The notes below the pieces were generated by a model. The model was not told where the DNA came from. It worked only from the letters and a program-made list of their open reading frames with translations, and ran no database searches. A DNA stretch of 64,000 nucleotides from the NCBI RefSeq assembly GCF_007846085.1, contig NZ_VOEJ01000001.1, positions 124,001 through 188,000 of the forward strand, in the 5' to 3' direction. The position numbers and the translations under genes are program-made. Below are positions 17,469-26,200 of the stretch, piece after piece. The stretch comes from Mucilaginibacter pallidiroseus (GTDB taxonomy: Bacteria; Bacteroidota; Bacteroidia; Sphingobacteriales; Sphingobacteriaceae). Position 1 is the stretch's first letter. The number at the start of each line of letters is the position of its first letter.

Positions 17469-18053
17469 ATGAAAACATTCTTATCCCTCTTTACTCTAAT
17501 GCTGTGCGCTGTGTCGGTTTTTGCGCAGGCTGAACAGCCGCTCCAATTTGATGAGAATAATAAATATGTTTATTACAAGGTGGAGGACGCGCCGGGTATA
17601 AATGCCGATACGTTATATAAACGCGGCTGGGTGTTTGCGAAAACCTTATCGCCTAAACAAAAGCCAAATAAAGGTAAGGCTGAATTTGCACTTAATACAA
17701 ACGGAAGCTTCTTGATTTACAGTGGATCGTCTATCGTACGCAAAGAAGCAGGGGCAGTATCGTACACCTTAAATATAGAGGGTAAGGATGGTCGCTATAG
17801 ATATAAGCTAAGCAACTTTATATTTAAACCTTACAAGCGCGACAGATTTAACAACATGACTGCGCAACCGGGTATTGATATCCCAGCAGAAAAATTATTA
17901 TCTAAATACTCGCAAAAGGAAACCAATAATTTTTTAGCCCAAATGGGAGACTTTTGCAAAGCAGTCGCGTTGCAGCTGAAGCAAAAAATGGAAAATGCTG
18001 CAGTTTTACTTAAGTCACAACCAGTAAAGAGAGTTGATACGGGCAATTGGTAG
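17469..18053 (+). CDS. Secreted DUF4468-like protein of unknown function
   Basis: This 194-aa protein has a clear signal peptide ending VSVFAQ and no membrane helix. The region about 30-125 (YYKVEDAPGINADTLYKRGW, then NIEGKDGRYRYKLSNFIF) matches the pattern of DUF4468 proteins (TBP-like fold), common periplasmic proteins of Bacteroidota without a known role. It sits alone between the porin and tonB. Confidence 0.65.
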   Translation: MKTFLSLFTLMLCAVSVFAQAEQPLQFDENNKYVYYKVEDAPGINADTLYKRGWVFAKTLSPKQKPNKGKAEFALNTNGSFLIYSGSSIVRKEAGAVSYTLNIEGKDGRYRYKLSNFIFKPYKRDRFNNMTAQPGIDIPAEKLLSKYSQKETNNFLAQMGDFCKAVALQLKQKMENAAVLLKSQPVKRVDTGNW

Positions 18054-18216
18054 TTTAATCACCCATTAAAAGCATATTTAATTTTGTAATTATATTATAT
18101 TGCCAATATAAATTTGGCAATAAGGGCGTTCGTTTATTTTATATTTTGTAAAAATAAAAATATATCAACATTTAATATTGTATAAGCGTTATATTAGAAA
18201 ATAAAATTCTTCTAAC

Positions 18217-19047
18217 ATGCTTAACACAAAATTAAATTTGTACAATGCCGAGTGGCTCGACGTTGTATTCGATGATCGCAACAAGGCTTATGGCGCTTAT
18301 GATTTGCGCGTAAACTACGGCCGTACCATGATTAAGGCAATGGCAATAGCATTTAGTGTTATTGTTGCCGGATCTGCATATATAAAGTTAACGGCTAAAG
18401 AGATTGAGCCTGTAGAAATTACAAAAAAGATTGAAGTGGTATTACCACCTCCAAAAATGGATGAAATAGTTGAAGCAAAACCCGAAAAGCCTGAGCCCGC
18501 GAAACCCGCGAAACCCGAAGCACCTGCGCCCGCTGCATCACAAATAAAATTTACGACGCCTGTAGTTACTGATAAGCCTGTTGTTGATGAATTACCAACA
18601 ATAGCCCAACTTGCTGAAAATACCGTTGGTACTACAACTACTCCTGGCAATAAAACCGGCGATAATGCAACGCCTACAGAAAACACTACCCCCGGTGGCG
18701 GCGGCAGTGGCACGGCAGAAATAAGTAATGAAGTACAAGAATTTGCTGAGGTGAACCCAGAGCCATTTGGCGGCATGGAAGCCTTTGGCAAGTTTTTAGG
18801 CAAAACATTACGGTACCCTGCAAGAGCATCTGAAGCCGGTGTGCAGGGTAGGGTTATTATGAGCTTTGTTGTTGAGCGCGATGGCACCTTATCGAACATT
18901 ACAGTAGTAAGGGGCATTGGGTATGGCCTTGATGAAGAAGCAAGCCGCGTGCTTAAACTGGCAAAGGCCTGGAAACCCGGCATGCAAAACGGTCATGCGG
19001 TAAGGGTGCGGTATACCATTCCTATAAATTTCCAGTTGCCCGAGTAA
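18217..19047 (+). CDS. tonB: Energy transducer TonB
   Basis: This 276-aa protein has the N-terminus EWLDVVFDDRNKAYGAYDLR typical of Bacteroidota TonB. One membrane helix follows (about 43-61), then a Pro/Lys/Glu-rich periplasmic spacer (PEKPEPAKPAKPEAPAPA). The C-terminal TonB domain (about 190-276) contains YPARASEAGVQGRVIMSFVVERDG and ends in VRYTIPINFQLPE. It transmits proton-motive energy to TonB-dependent receptors, two of which are in this window. No exbB/exbD is adjacent. It has its own terminator. Confidence 0.93.
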   Translation: MLNTKLNLYNAEWLDVVFDDRNKAYGAYDLRVNYGRTMIKAMAIAFSVIVAGSAYIKLTAKEIEPVEITKKIEVVLPPPKMDEIVEAKPEKPEPAKPAKPEAPAPAASQIKFTTPVVTDKPVVDELPTIAQLAENTVGTTTTPGNKTGDNATPTENTTPGGGGSGTAEISNEVQEFAEVNPEPFGGMEAFGKFLGKTLRYPARASEAGVQGRVIMSFVVERDGTLSNITVVRGIGYGLDEEASRVLKLAKAWKPGMQNGHAVRVRYTIPINFQLPE

Positions 19048-19076
19048 TGAGTTTATAGTTTAGTTGATGTTTTTGT

Positions 19077-19111
19077 AAATAGCGGTGAACTTTAAAAATT
19101 CACCGCTATTT
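19077..19111 (+). terminator. Terminator of tonB
   Basis: A 13-bp perfect stem (AAATAGCGGTGAA / TTCACCGCTATTT) encloses a 9-nt loop. Confidence 0.65.
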
Positions 19112-19173
19112 GCTTATGCCTGCGAGCAGCATACTTAGCAGCAAAAAACCTTTCGGCTTTAAGGGCTTTTTGC

Positions 19174-19181
19174 TACTTTTG
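19174..19181 (+). promoter_or_regulatory. -7 promoter element for purL
   Basis: TACTTTTG matches TAnnTTTG and puts the transcript start near 19188, about 23 nt before the TTG start codon. Confidence 0.5.
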
Positions 19182-19210
19182 CGCATCATTTCAACATAAA
19201 CAATACTACA

Positions 19211-21436
19211 TTGGATAACCAGGAATTAACTACCGTTGAAACCGCCCGCGATCTGGGGCTTTTACCTGAAGAATTTGACCGTATACAAGAAATATTGGGC
19301 CGCGTGCCAAATTTTACCGAGCTGAGCATCTTCGCGGTAATGTGGAGCGAACACTGCTCATACAAAAACTCAATTACCTGGCTTAAAACCCTGCCAAAAG
19401 ACGGTCCGCGTATGCTGGCCAAAGCGGGCGAGGAAAATGCAGGTTTGGTTGACCTTGGCGACGGTGTAGGCTGCGCTTTTAAGATCGAGTCGCATAATCA
19501 CCCGTCGGCTCTTGAGCCTTACCAGGGCGCGGCTACAGGTGTAGGCGGTATTAACCGTGATATTTTTACCATGGGCGCAAGACCAATAGCGCAAATGAAC
19601 TCGTTGCGTTTTGGCGACCTGAGCCTTGATAAAACCAAATGGTTGGTTAAAGGTGTTGTTAAAGGCATCAGCCATTATGGTAATGCCTTTGGTATTCCAA
19701 CTGTTGGTGGCGAGCTTTTCTTTGATGAGTGCTACAACATCAACCCATTGGTAAATGCATTCTCGGCAGGTATTGTTAAGGCTGGCGAAACAGTTTCAGC
19801 TACATCATACGGTGTTGGCAACCCGGTTTACATCGTAGGCTCTGCAACGGGCAAAGATGGTATCCACGGTGCGGCTTTCGCATCAAAAGATATAACCGAA
19901 GATTCGGTAAATGATTTACCTGCTGTACAGGTAGGCGACCCTTTCCAGGAAAAATTATTGCTTGAGGCTACGCTTGAGGTAATTAAAACAGGTGCCGTTA
20001 TCGGTATGCAGGATATGGGTGCGGCAGGTATTATCTGCTCAAACTCTGAGATGAGTGCCAAAGGCGAACACGGTATGATCATCCACCTTGATCGTGTACC
20101 TATGCGTCAGGAAAACATGAAGCCATACGAAATCCTGCTGTCCGAATCTCAGGAGCGTATGCTTATCGTGGTTGAAAAAGGCAAAGAAGCCTTAGTTGAG
20201 GCTGTTTTTGATAAATGGGACCTGAACTGCGCCATTATAGGCGAAGTTACCGACACCCAGCGCCTGGAATATTTTATGAACGGCGAAAAAGTAGCTGATG
20301 TACCGGCTGATGACTTGGTACTTGGTGGTGGCGCCCCTGTTTACAAGCGTGAATACCGCGAGCCTGCTTACTATGCCGAAAACCAGAAATTTAAAATAGA
20401 AGACATTGCAGAACCTGCAACCCTTATAGATGTAGCCGAGCATTTGGTTGCGCATCCAAACCTTGCATCAAAACGTTGGGTGACAGACCAATATGATTCA
20501 ATGATTGGTACAGCTACCATGACCACCAATCGCCCGAGCGATGCTGCCGTTGTTGCTGTAAAAGGTACTGATAAAGCGATTGTTTTAACCTGCGATTGCA
20601 ACTCGCGGTATGTATACGCCGATCCGCAAAAGGGTACGGCCATTGCCGTTGCCGAAGCTGCGCGGAACATTACCTGCGCAGGTGGCGAGCCGGTTGCTAT
20701 TACCAATTGCTTAAACTTCGGTAACCCTTACATTCCTGAAGTTTACTGGCAGTTTGTTGGTGCTATTAAAGGTATGGGCGAAGCTTGTACAAAGTTCGAA
20801 ACCCCGGTAACAGGTGGCAATGTAAGCTTTTATAACCAATCATCAGATGAGGGCCCGGTTTTCCCGACACCTACCATTGGTATGCTTGGTGTGATGGACG
20901 ACCTGGATAACATGATGACGTCGGACTTTAAACAGCCCGGCGACCTGATATACCTTATCGGCGAATCACAAAATGATATTGCATCATCACAGTACCTGGC
21001 TTCTTACCATAAGGTGTTAGCTTCTCCTGCTCCGTATTTTGATCTGGAGAAAGAATATGCTACGCACCAGGTAATAAAAGAGCTTATCAAACATAAAGTT
21101 GTACAGTCGGCTCATGATGTGGCGGATGGTGGTTTATATATCGCCCTGGTTGAATCATGCCTGCCAAATGGCTTAGGTTTTGACATTGAAAGCGACAGCG
21201 CAGTGCGTAAGGATGCTTTCTTATTCGGCGAAGCGCAGGGCAGGATAGTGGTGAGTGTTGCGCCTGCAGACCAGGAGCGTTTTGTTGAGCTGATGGCTAC
21301 AAGCGAAATTGAGTTTAGCTTGTTGGGTACTGTTAACGGTATTGGCAACACAACTATCGATGATGAATTGTACGGAAACATCACTGATATTAAAATGGTT
21401 AATAACAACGTTCTGCACTCAATATTAGGAGAATAA
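19211..21436 (+). CDS. purL: Phosphoribosylformylglycinamidine synthase, large (PurL) subunit
   Basis: This 741-aa PurL of the small multi-subunit type converts FGAR to FGAM with ATP and ammonia from PurQ. Characteristic motifs are SEHCSYKNS, KIESHNHPSALEPYQGAATGVGG, DMGAAGIICSNSEMSAKGEHG and GGNVSFYNQS. The start is TTG 19211 (DNQELTTVETARDLG). No in-frame ATG lies between the -7 element and this codon. PurQ/PurS are not adjacent. gloA2 follows after 3 nt. Confidence 0.95.
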   Translation: MDNQELTTVETARDLGLLPEEFDRIQEILGRVPNFTELSIFAVMWSEHCSYKNSITWLKTLPKDGPRMLAKAGEENAGLVDLGDGVGCAFKIESHNHPSALEPYQGAATGVGGINRDIFTMGARPIAQMNSLRFGDLSLDKTKWLVKGVVKGISHYGNAFGIPTVGGELFFDECYNINPLVNAFSAGIVKAGETVSATSYGVGNPVYIVGSATGKDGIHGAAFASKDITEDSVNDLPAVQVGDPFQEKLLLEATLEVIKTGAVIGMQDMGAAGIICSNSEMSAKGEHGMIIHLDRVPMRQENMKPYEILLSESQERMLIVVEKGKEALVEAVFDKWDLNCAIIGEVTDTQRLEYFMNGEKVADVPADDLVLGGGAPVYKREYREPAYYAENQKFKIEDIAEPATLIDVAEHLVAHPNLASKRWVTDQYDSMIGTATMTTNRPSDAAVVAVKGTDKAIVLTCDCNSRYVYADPQKGTAIAVAEAARNITCAGGEPVAITNCLNFGNPYIPEVYWQFVGAIKGMGEACTKFETPVTGGNVSFYNQSSDEGPVFPTPTIGMLGVMDDLDNMMTSDFKQPGDLIYLIGESQNDIASSQYLASYHKVLASPAPYFDLEKEYATHQVIKELIKHKVVQSAHDVADGGLYIALVESCLPNGLGFDIESDSAVRKDAFLFGEAQGRIVVSVAPADQERFVELMATSEIEFSLLGTVNGIGNTTIDDELYGNITDIKMVNNNVLHSILGE

Positions 21437-21439
21437 CAA

Positions 21440-21829
21440 TTGCTTAAGCTTAATAAGATACACCATATTGCTATCATTTGTTCGGACTACGAACTGTCGA
21501 AAAAGTTTTATGTTGATATTTTAGGCTTAAAAGTGATACGCGAAGTTTTTCGCGAAGAACGTAATTCATACAAGCTCGACCTGGAAATTGGAGGTCAATA
21601 CCAGGTTGAGCTTTTTTCTTTTCGTGACCCGGCATTGCGGCCATCGCACCCGGAAGCTGCCGGCCTACGCCACCTGGCATTTGAAGTAAATAGTGTGGAA
21701 GAAGCTGCTTTTCATTTAAATGAACTTGGCGTTACCACCGAGCCCATCCGCATCGACCCAACCACCGGCAAACGCTTCACTTTTTTTACCGACCCCGACG
21801 GATTACCGCTCGAGTTGTACGAATTGTAG
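21440..21829 (+). CDS. gloA2: VOC family glyoxalase-like protein (YaeR/GloA2)
   Basis: This 129-aa single-module vicinal oxygen chelate protein closely resembles E. coli YaeR. The recognisable stretches are IHHIAIICSDYELSKKFYVDILG, GLRHLAFEV and KRFTFFTDPDGLPLELYEL. Metal-ligand residues are at the N-terminal His and terminal Glu positions. Such proteins are annotated as glyoxalase-like, but the substrate is unproven. The start is TTG 21440, 3 nt after purL, so it is translationally close to purL and probably in its operon. Confidence 0.88.
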   Translation: MLKLNKIHHIAIICSDYELSKKFYVDILGLKVIREVFREERNSYKLDLEIGGQYQVELFSFRDPALRPSHPEAAGLRHLAFEVNSVEEAAFHLNELGVTTEPIRIDPTTGKRFTFFTDPDGLPLELYEL

Positions 21830-21909
21830 TACGTATCCTAATTGGTGATGTAACAAAGCTTCAAACTGGAAATGTTTTTGTAGCTTTAAAAATCAACTAA
21901 ATACCAATT

Positions 21910-22896
21910 ATGATAAACCTAAGTACTTTTATTAGTAAGCGTATATCTCACGCTATGGGCTTAATGATTTTATCGTCAATATCGTTGCTTCCGGCTATAC
22001 AGGCCAACGCCCAATCAGAAACAAAAAAACAACCCGATGTAATAGGCCGCTGGGACCTGACGATGGTTAAGGACGGCAAGGAGCAACCTTCGTGGCTCGA
22101 GGTGCAAAAATCAGGCAACAACACATTGATAGGTCGTTTTACCTACGCCTTTGGCAGTGCGAGGCCAATTTCGCAAGTGAAGCCAGCAAACGGCAAATAC
22201 AGCTTTTCGATCCCCCCTCAATGGGAGCCAGAAGGGCGCAATATGGATTTTGAATTTGAGGCAAGCGGCAATATCATAAAAGGTTCAATGATATATACTG
22301 ATGGCAAAACGTATGAATTTACCGGCGTACGCGCTCCTGAAATGTTGCCAACCAAGGCAGCAGTTTGGGGTACACCTATCAAATTATTTAATGGTAAGGA
22401 TACAAAAGGCTGGCATACGGATGGCAGGCCAAACCAGTGGGTTGTTGAGAACGGTATTTTGCGCAGCAAAAAATCAGGCGCCAACCTGCTAACCGACAGA
22501 AAATTTAAGGACTTTAAACTGCATATCGAGTTTAGATACCAAAAAGGCAGCAACAGCGGCGTGTATTTGCGTGGCCGTTACGAAGTGCAGGTTATTGACA
22601 CCAAAACAGGCGAGCCCGAGCCATTGGCTAATCAGTTTAGTTCGGTATATGGCTTTATGCAGCCCAATAAAATGATGGCAAAAAATGCAGGCGAATGGCA
22701 GTCGTATGATATTACGTTGGTGGGCCGTGTGGTTACCATTGTAGCCAATGGCCAGGAAGTGATAAGCCGCCAGGTTATTCCCGGCATTACAGGTGGCGCT
22801 ATCGACAGTAAAGAAGGAGAGCCAGGTCCGTTAATGATACAAGGCGACCACGGCCCGATAGATTATCGTAACATAGTGATCACGCCGGCTAAGTAA
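21910..22896 (+). CDS. Secreted DUF1080 (3-keto-disaccharide hydrolase-like) protein
   Basis: This 328-aa exported protein has an N-terminal hydrophobic signal (about 15-36). A beta-rich region follows (about 45-140), then a DUF1080 LamG-like domain (about 155-326; KLFNGKDTKGWHTDG, FEFRYQKGSN-type strand, SGVYLRGRYEVQV, GPIDYRNIVI). DUF1080 proteins of Bacteroidota act on oxidised (3-keto) glycosides or bind polysaccharide. The exact reaction cannot be told here. It is monocistronic with a strong terminator. Confidence 0.85.
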   Translation: MINLSTFISKRISHAMGLMILSSISLLPAIQANAQSETKKQPDVIGRWDLTMVKDGKEQPSWLEVQKSGNNTLIGRFTYAFGSARPISQVKPANGKYSFSIPPQWEPEGRNMDFEFEASGNIIKGSMIYTDGKTYEFTGVRAPEMLPTKAAVWGTPIKLFNGKDTKGWHTDGRPNQWVVENGILRSKKSGANLLTDRKFKDFKLHIEFRYQKGSNSGVYLRGRYEVQVIDTKTGEPEPLANQFSSVYGFMQPNKMMAKNAGEWQSYDITLVGRVVTIVANGQEVISRQVIPGITGGAIDSKEGEPGPLMIQGDHGPIDYRNIVITPAK

Positions 22897-22914
22897 GGAT
22901 AATTAAATAAATAC

Positions 22915-22949
22915 AAAGAGGCACTTCATACCGAAGTGCCTCTTTTTTT
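22915..22949 (+). terminator. Intrinsic terminator of the DUF1080 gene
   Basis: A 13-bp perfect stem (AAAGAGGCACTTC / GAAGTGCCTCTTT) with a 5-nt loop runs into seven T. Confidence 0.9.
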
Positions 22950-23006
22950 GTTGGTAATTGCGACAGATAGCTTCGTTTTTTTAAACAAGTTCAACGCATC
23001 CTTATT

Positions 23007-23032
23007 GTCATTCTGAGCGTAGCGAAGAATCT
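23007..23032 (+). repeat. Dispersed repeat, GTCATTCTGAGCGTAGCGAAGAATCT type
   Basis: The string CTGAGCGTAGCGAAGAATCT lies in a gene-free stretch (22950-23250). I recognise it from memory as a common interspersed intergenic repeat of Bacteroidota. Only one copy is seen in this window. Confidence 0.5.
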
Positions 23033-23079
23033 ATCGGCGACTTTTCAGCCGTCTAACAAATGTTTAATAAACCTATGTT

Positions 23080-23111
23080 ATTGCGAGCGATAGCGTGGCA
23101 ATCCCGTCTCG
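23080..23111 (+). repeat. Dispersed repeat, ATTGCGAGCGATAGCGTGGCAATC type, copy 1
   Basis: The core ATAGCGTGGCAATC and flanks match the inverted copy at 49461-49495 over about 32 bp with few differences. Both copies are intergenic. Confidence 0.65.
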
Positions 23112-23250
23112 CCAGCTAATTTAAACGCGAAGAGATTACCAAGTCGTGTTGCTCCTCGTAATTACATATGTTGTTAGAAGCACTCTCTGTAAACAAGTAC
23201 TGTAGCACTATTTCAAAAACACCCCCTTCAGGGGGCAGGGGGCTTGTCTC

Positions 23251-26200
23251 TTACTTTATCACATCCACCCATTGCCCTTTAACCAGCGCATTGATATCAT
23301 GATTATACATGGCTTCGCAATATACGGCAGGTAAATAATACCGGCCGGCATAGGCGGCGTTTAATATGACATAGTAGGTTACTTCTTTACCTTCCGGTAA
23401 GCTGAAATAAGTATTTACCCTGTCGTCACGATAGTCGCGGTAGTCTGACGGTGAGGATTTAAATGCCTCATCGTTGTCCAGCATCCTGCTGTTTAAGATC
23501 TCCCATCCCGATGGGAAAATTTGCGTTAATGCAAGGTTATCATAACGGCCGCGCTTACCCGGATTTTTAATAGTAACCTGGGCCACAAAATCGGTGCCTT
23601 GTTTTAAACTCGTGGGGTCGATAACTTTACCGCCAAGGGTAAAGTAGGCCACACGCAAATCCATAACATCCGGGTTGATATTGGTTAGAACGTCCTGATC
23701 AGATGATGGCTGGCCCTGCTGTATCAACCGCATGTATAACCTGTTATTACCGTTATTGGTAACGTTTACCTTACCGTTTATTGGTAAACCCTGCTGCCAT
23801 AAGTAGTTCGTTGCGTTTACGGCATTTTTACCCTTGCCTATATCATAAGTAAAGGCAAGTTTGACGCCGTTTTTATTGACGCCGCAGTATTGGGCAATGG
23901 CTGTTAGTGCATACGCGGTTGTCTGTGTGCTGTACCAGCTATCAATGGATAGTTTTGCCGCCACTGTTTTAACCAGGCCGCTTGCCCTCTGTTGCTGTCC
24001 AAGCAGGGTTAGGGTTTCTAATATCATTGCCTCGTCGCGCAGGTCGGAGCCGTAGGTGCCATACATGCTGTTGTATGGTTTAATGTTAAGCGGAAGCCCG
24101 GCAATCATACGCACGCCAACCTCGGATTGTCCGGCAAGTTTATAAGCAGCCGCCAGGCGCCAGCGTGCCTGTATGCTTAGGTATTGATATTCCCTAAGCC
24201 TGTTCATTGCGCCCAATTCAGGTGCGCCGGCAAGGGCTAATAAGTACAGGCGGTATGCCTGCACCAGGTCAGTATAATAGTAATAGCCAACAATGTTGGT
24301 GCGCGGGTCGGGCGACCAGTTTACGGCTTTTTGTTTCTGGTAGCGTTTCCAATCGTCGATCATTCCGGAAGGCAGAAGATAGCCCTTCGCCTGCGCTGCC
24401 ACCAGAAAGTGTCCGGCATAATTGGTTCCCCATTCATCAGCATCAGCTGATCCTGGCCAGTAGCTAAGGCCGCCACCCGGAGCGCGAAAACCATTAAGCC
24501 GGTTAATGGTAGCCTTTACATTGCGTTCGGTTTCGGCTTTTTGCCTTGGGCTAAGATCAATTAACTGCTCTAAATATAGCTGTGGGAAAGCCGCCGATGT
24601 AACCTGTTCAACACAGCCATGCGGATAGGTAATGAGGTAATCCAGCCTTTTACTTAAGTTCATTGGCGGGATGCTGGCAATTTCCAAGGTTGCCTTATTG
24701 GTACCGTTTATGCCAATAGCTTTAAATATTGAACCGGCAGAAGCACCCGGCTTTAATTCAAACTCGCTGATACGGGTTACAGGCGGGTTAGGGTTACGTA
24801 CGTTAAGTTCAACGTCGAATGCTGCGGTTTCGGCACCTGCTTTAGCCACTATGTGCACTTTACCAACGCCAACAAAATCTTTCACGTTCAGGTCAAATGT
24901 TACTAATTGGTCGCCGGTTTTGGCAAAGCTTACTGTTTTGGTGTTGTTGCCTGCCAGGTTGCTAAATGCGTTTGACTGCACCTGCACATTAACCGTTTTA
25001 ATGTTGCTCTCCATTGCAAACACAGTAACCGGCAGTTGTACCTTTTCTGATGGACCAAGCACGCGCGGAAGTGTAGCAAGGATCATCAGAGGTTTTTTAA
25101 CTGCCACTGCTTTTTCTGCCTGGCCGTAAGCACCGTTGCCACCCGCTATAACCATAGCTTTAACCGAGCCAACATACTGCGGTAATGTAAACCGTGTGGT
25201 TTGTTTTTCGCCGCTGCCAAGCGTAAATGGCCCCATAAATTTCACCACGGGTTTAAAGCGATTAACGGATACATTCTTTTTAATGCCGTTGGTACCATCG
25301 CCACCTATGCTAAGTATGCGTTCCAACCCGCTGCCAAAAGCGCCGATTACATAATCAAACAAATCCCAGGTTTTAACACCAAGTGCTTCCCGGGCATAAA
25401 ATGCATCATGCGGGTCGGGAGTTTTGTAATTGGTAATATCTAATAAGCCCTCATCAACTATAGCAATAGTATAGGTCATGGGTTTACCCGATGCTTCCGA
25501 CACTGTTATGGCCGATGCAGTTTCCGGCCTGATCTTGTCCGGCATGCTTATCACCGGCTTCAATATCGTTTCGGGATTATCAATGGTCAATGGTATGGCT
25601 CCGTACATGCGTATAGGCAAATCGTTTACTGTTTGTGCATGCCGTTGTAATAAAGTTACGTTTACAAAAACGTTTGGTGCCATGTTTTCATCCACCTTGA
25701 AAGTATAGCGGGTTTGGCCTTTTTTGGTGTCTATCCAAACCGTTTTTAAAACCTTGCTGCCATTTTCAAAGCTGATAAGCGCTCGTCCGTCACCACCGGT
25801 GGGGATAGTCAGCGTTGCTTCTTCGCCTACCTTGTAATTGGTTTTATCAGCTGTAAAGGATAGCATCGCCGCCTCGGTGGGGTCAGTTTGCTGTAACCTT
25901 TCCGACCAGTTTGGCCAGTCAACATAAATGATCTTCCCGGTAGAGTGGCCTGTTTGCAAATCTTTAATTCGCACCAGATAGCGGCCCCAGTCGGCCTGGT
26001 TTATTTTCATGTTCCACTTGCCGCGACCGTTATTAAGCTGCACCGTTTCTGTTTTGATAAGTTTGTTATAACGGTCCTGCGTAAAGTTGCTTAGCTCGTT
26101 GCCGGTTTCATCCCACCACCAGCGCCATTGTATTTTGTACAATTCAACCTCAACGCTGCGGCTGCCTGCTATGGTATTGCCCTTAACGTCAACATCGGCA

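Noticed and set aside
18315..18983. 222-aa minus-strand open frame opposite tonB
   Set aside because: It is a shadow of the Pro/Lys-rich tonB gene, with low-complexity composition and no family resemblance.
19139..19173. Hairpin-like AGCAAAAAACC...GGGCTTTTTGCT before purL, considered as a purine-gene attenuator
   Set aside because: It lies upstream of the -7 element at 19174, so it would not be in the purL transcript. The stem is imperfect.
24671..25129. 152-aa plus-strand frame inside the alpha-2-macroglobulin gene
   Set aside because: It is the antisense of a long, clearly coding gene with no domain signal. The same holds for 28289-28747, 14357-14815 and 39539-40042.
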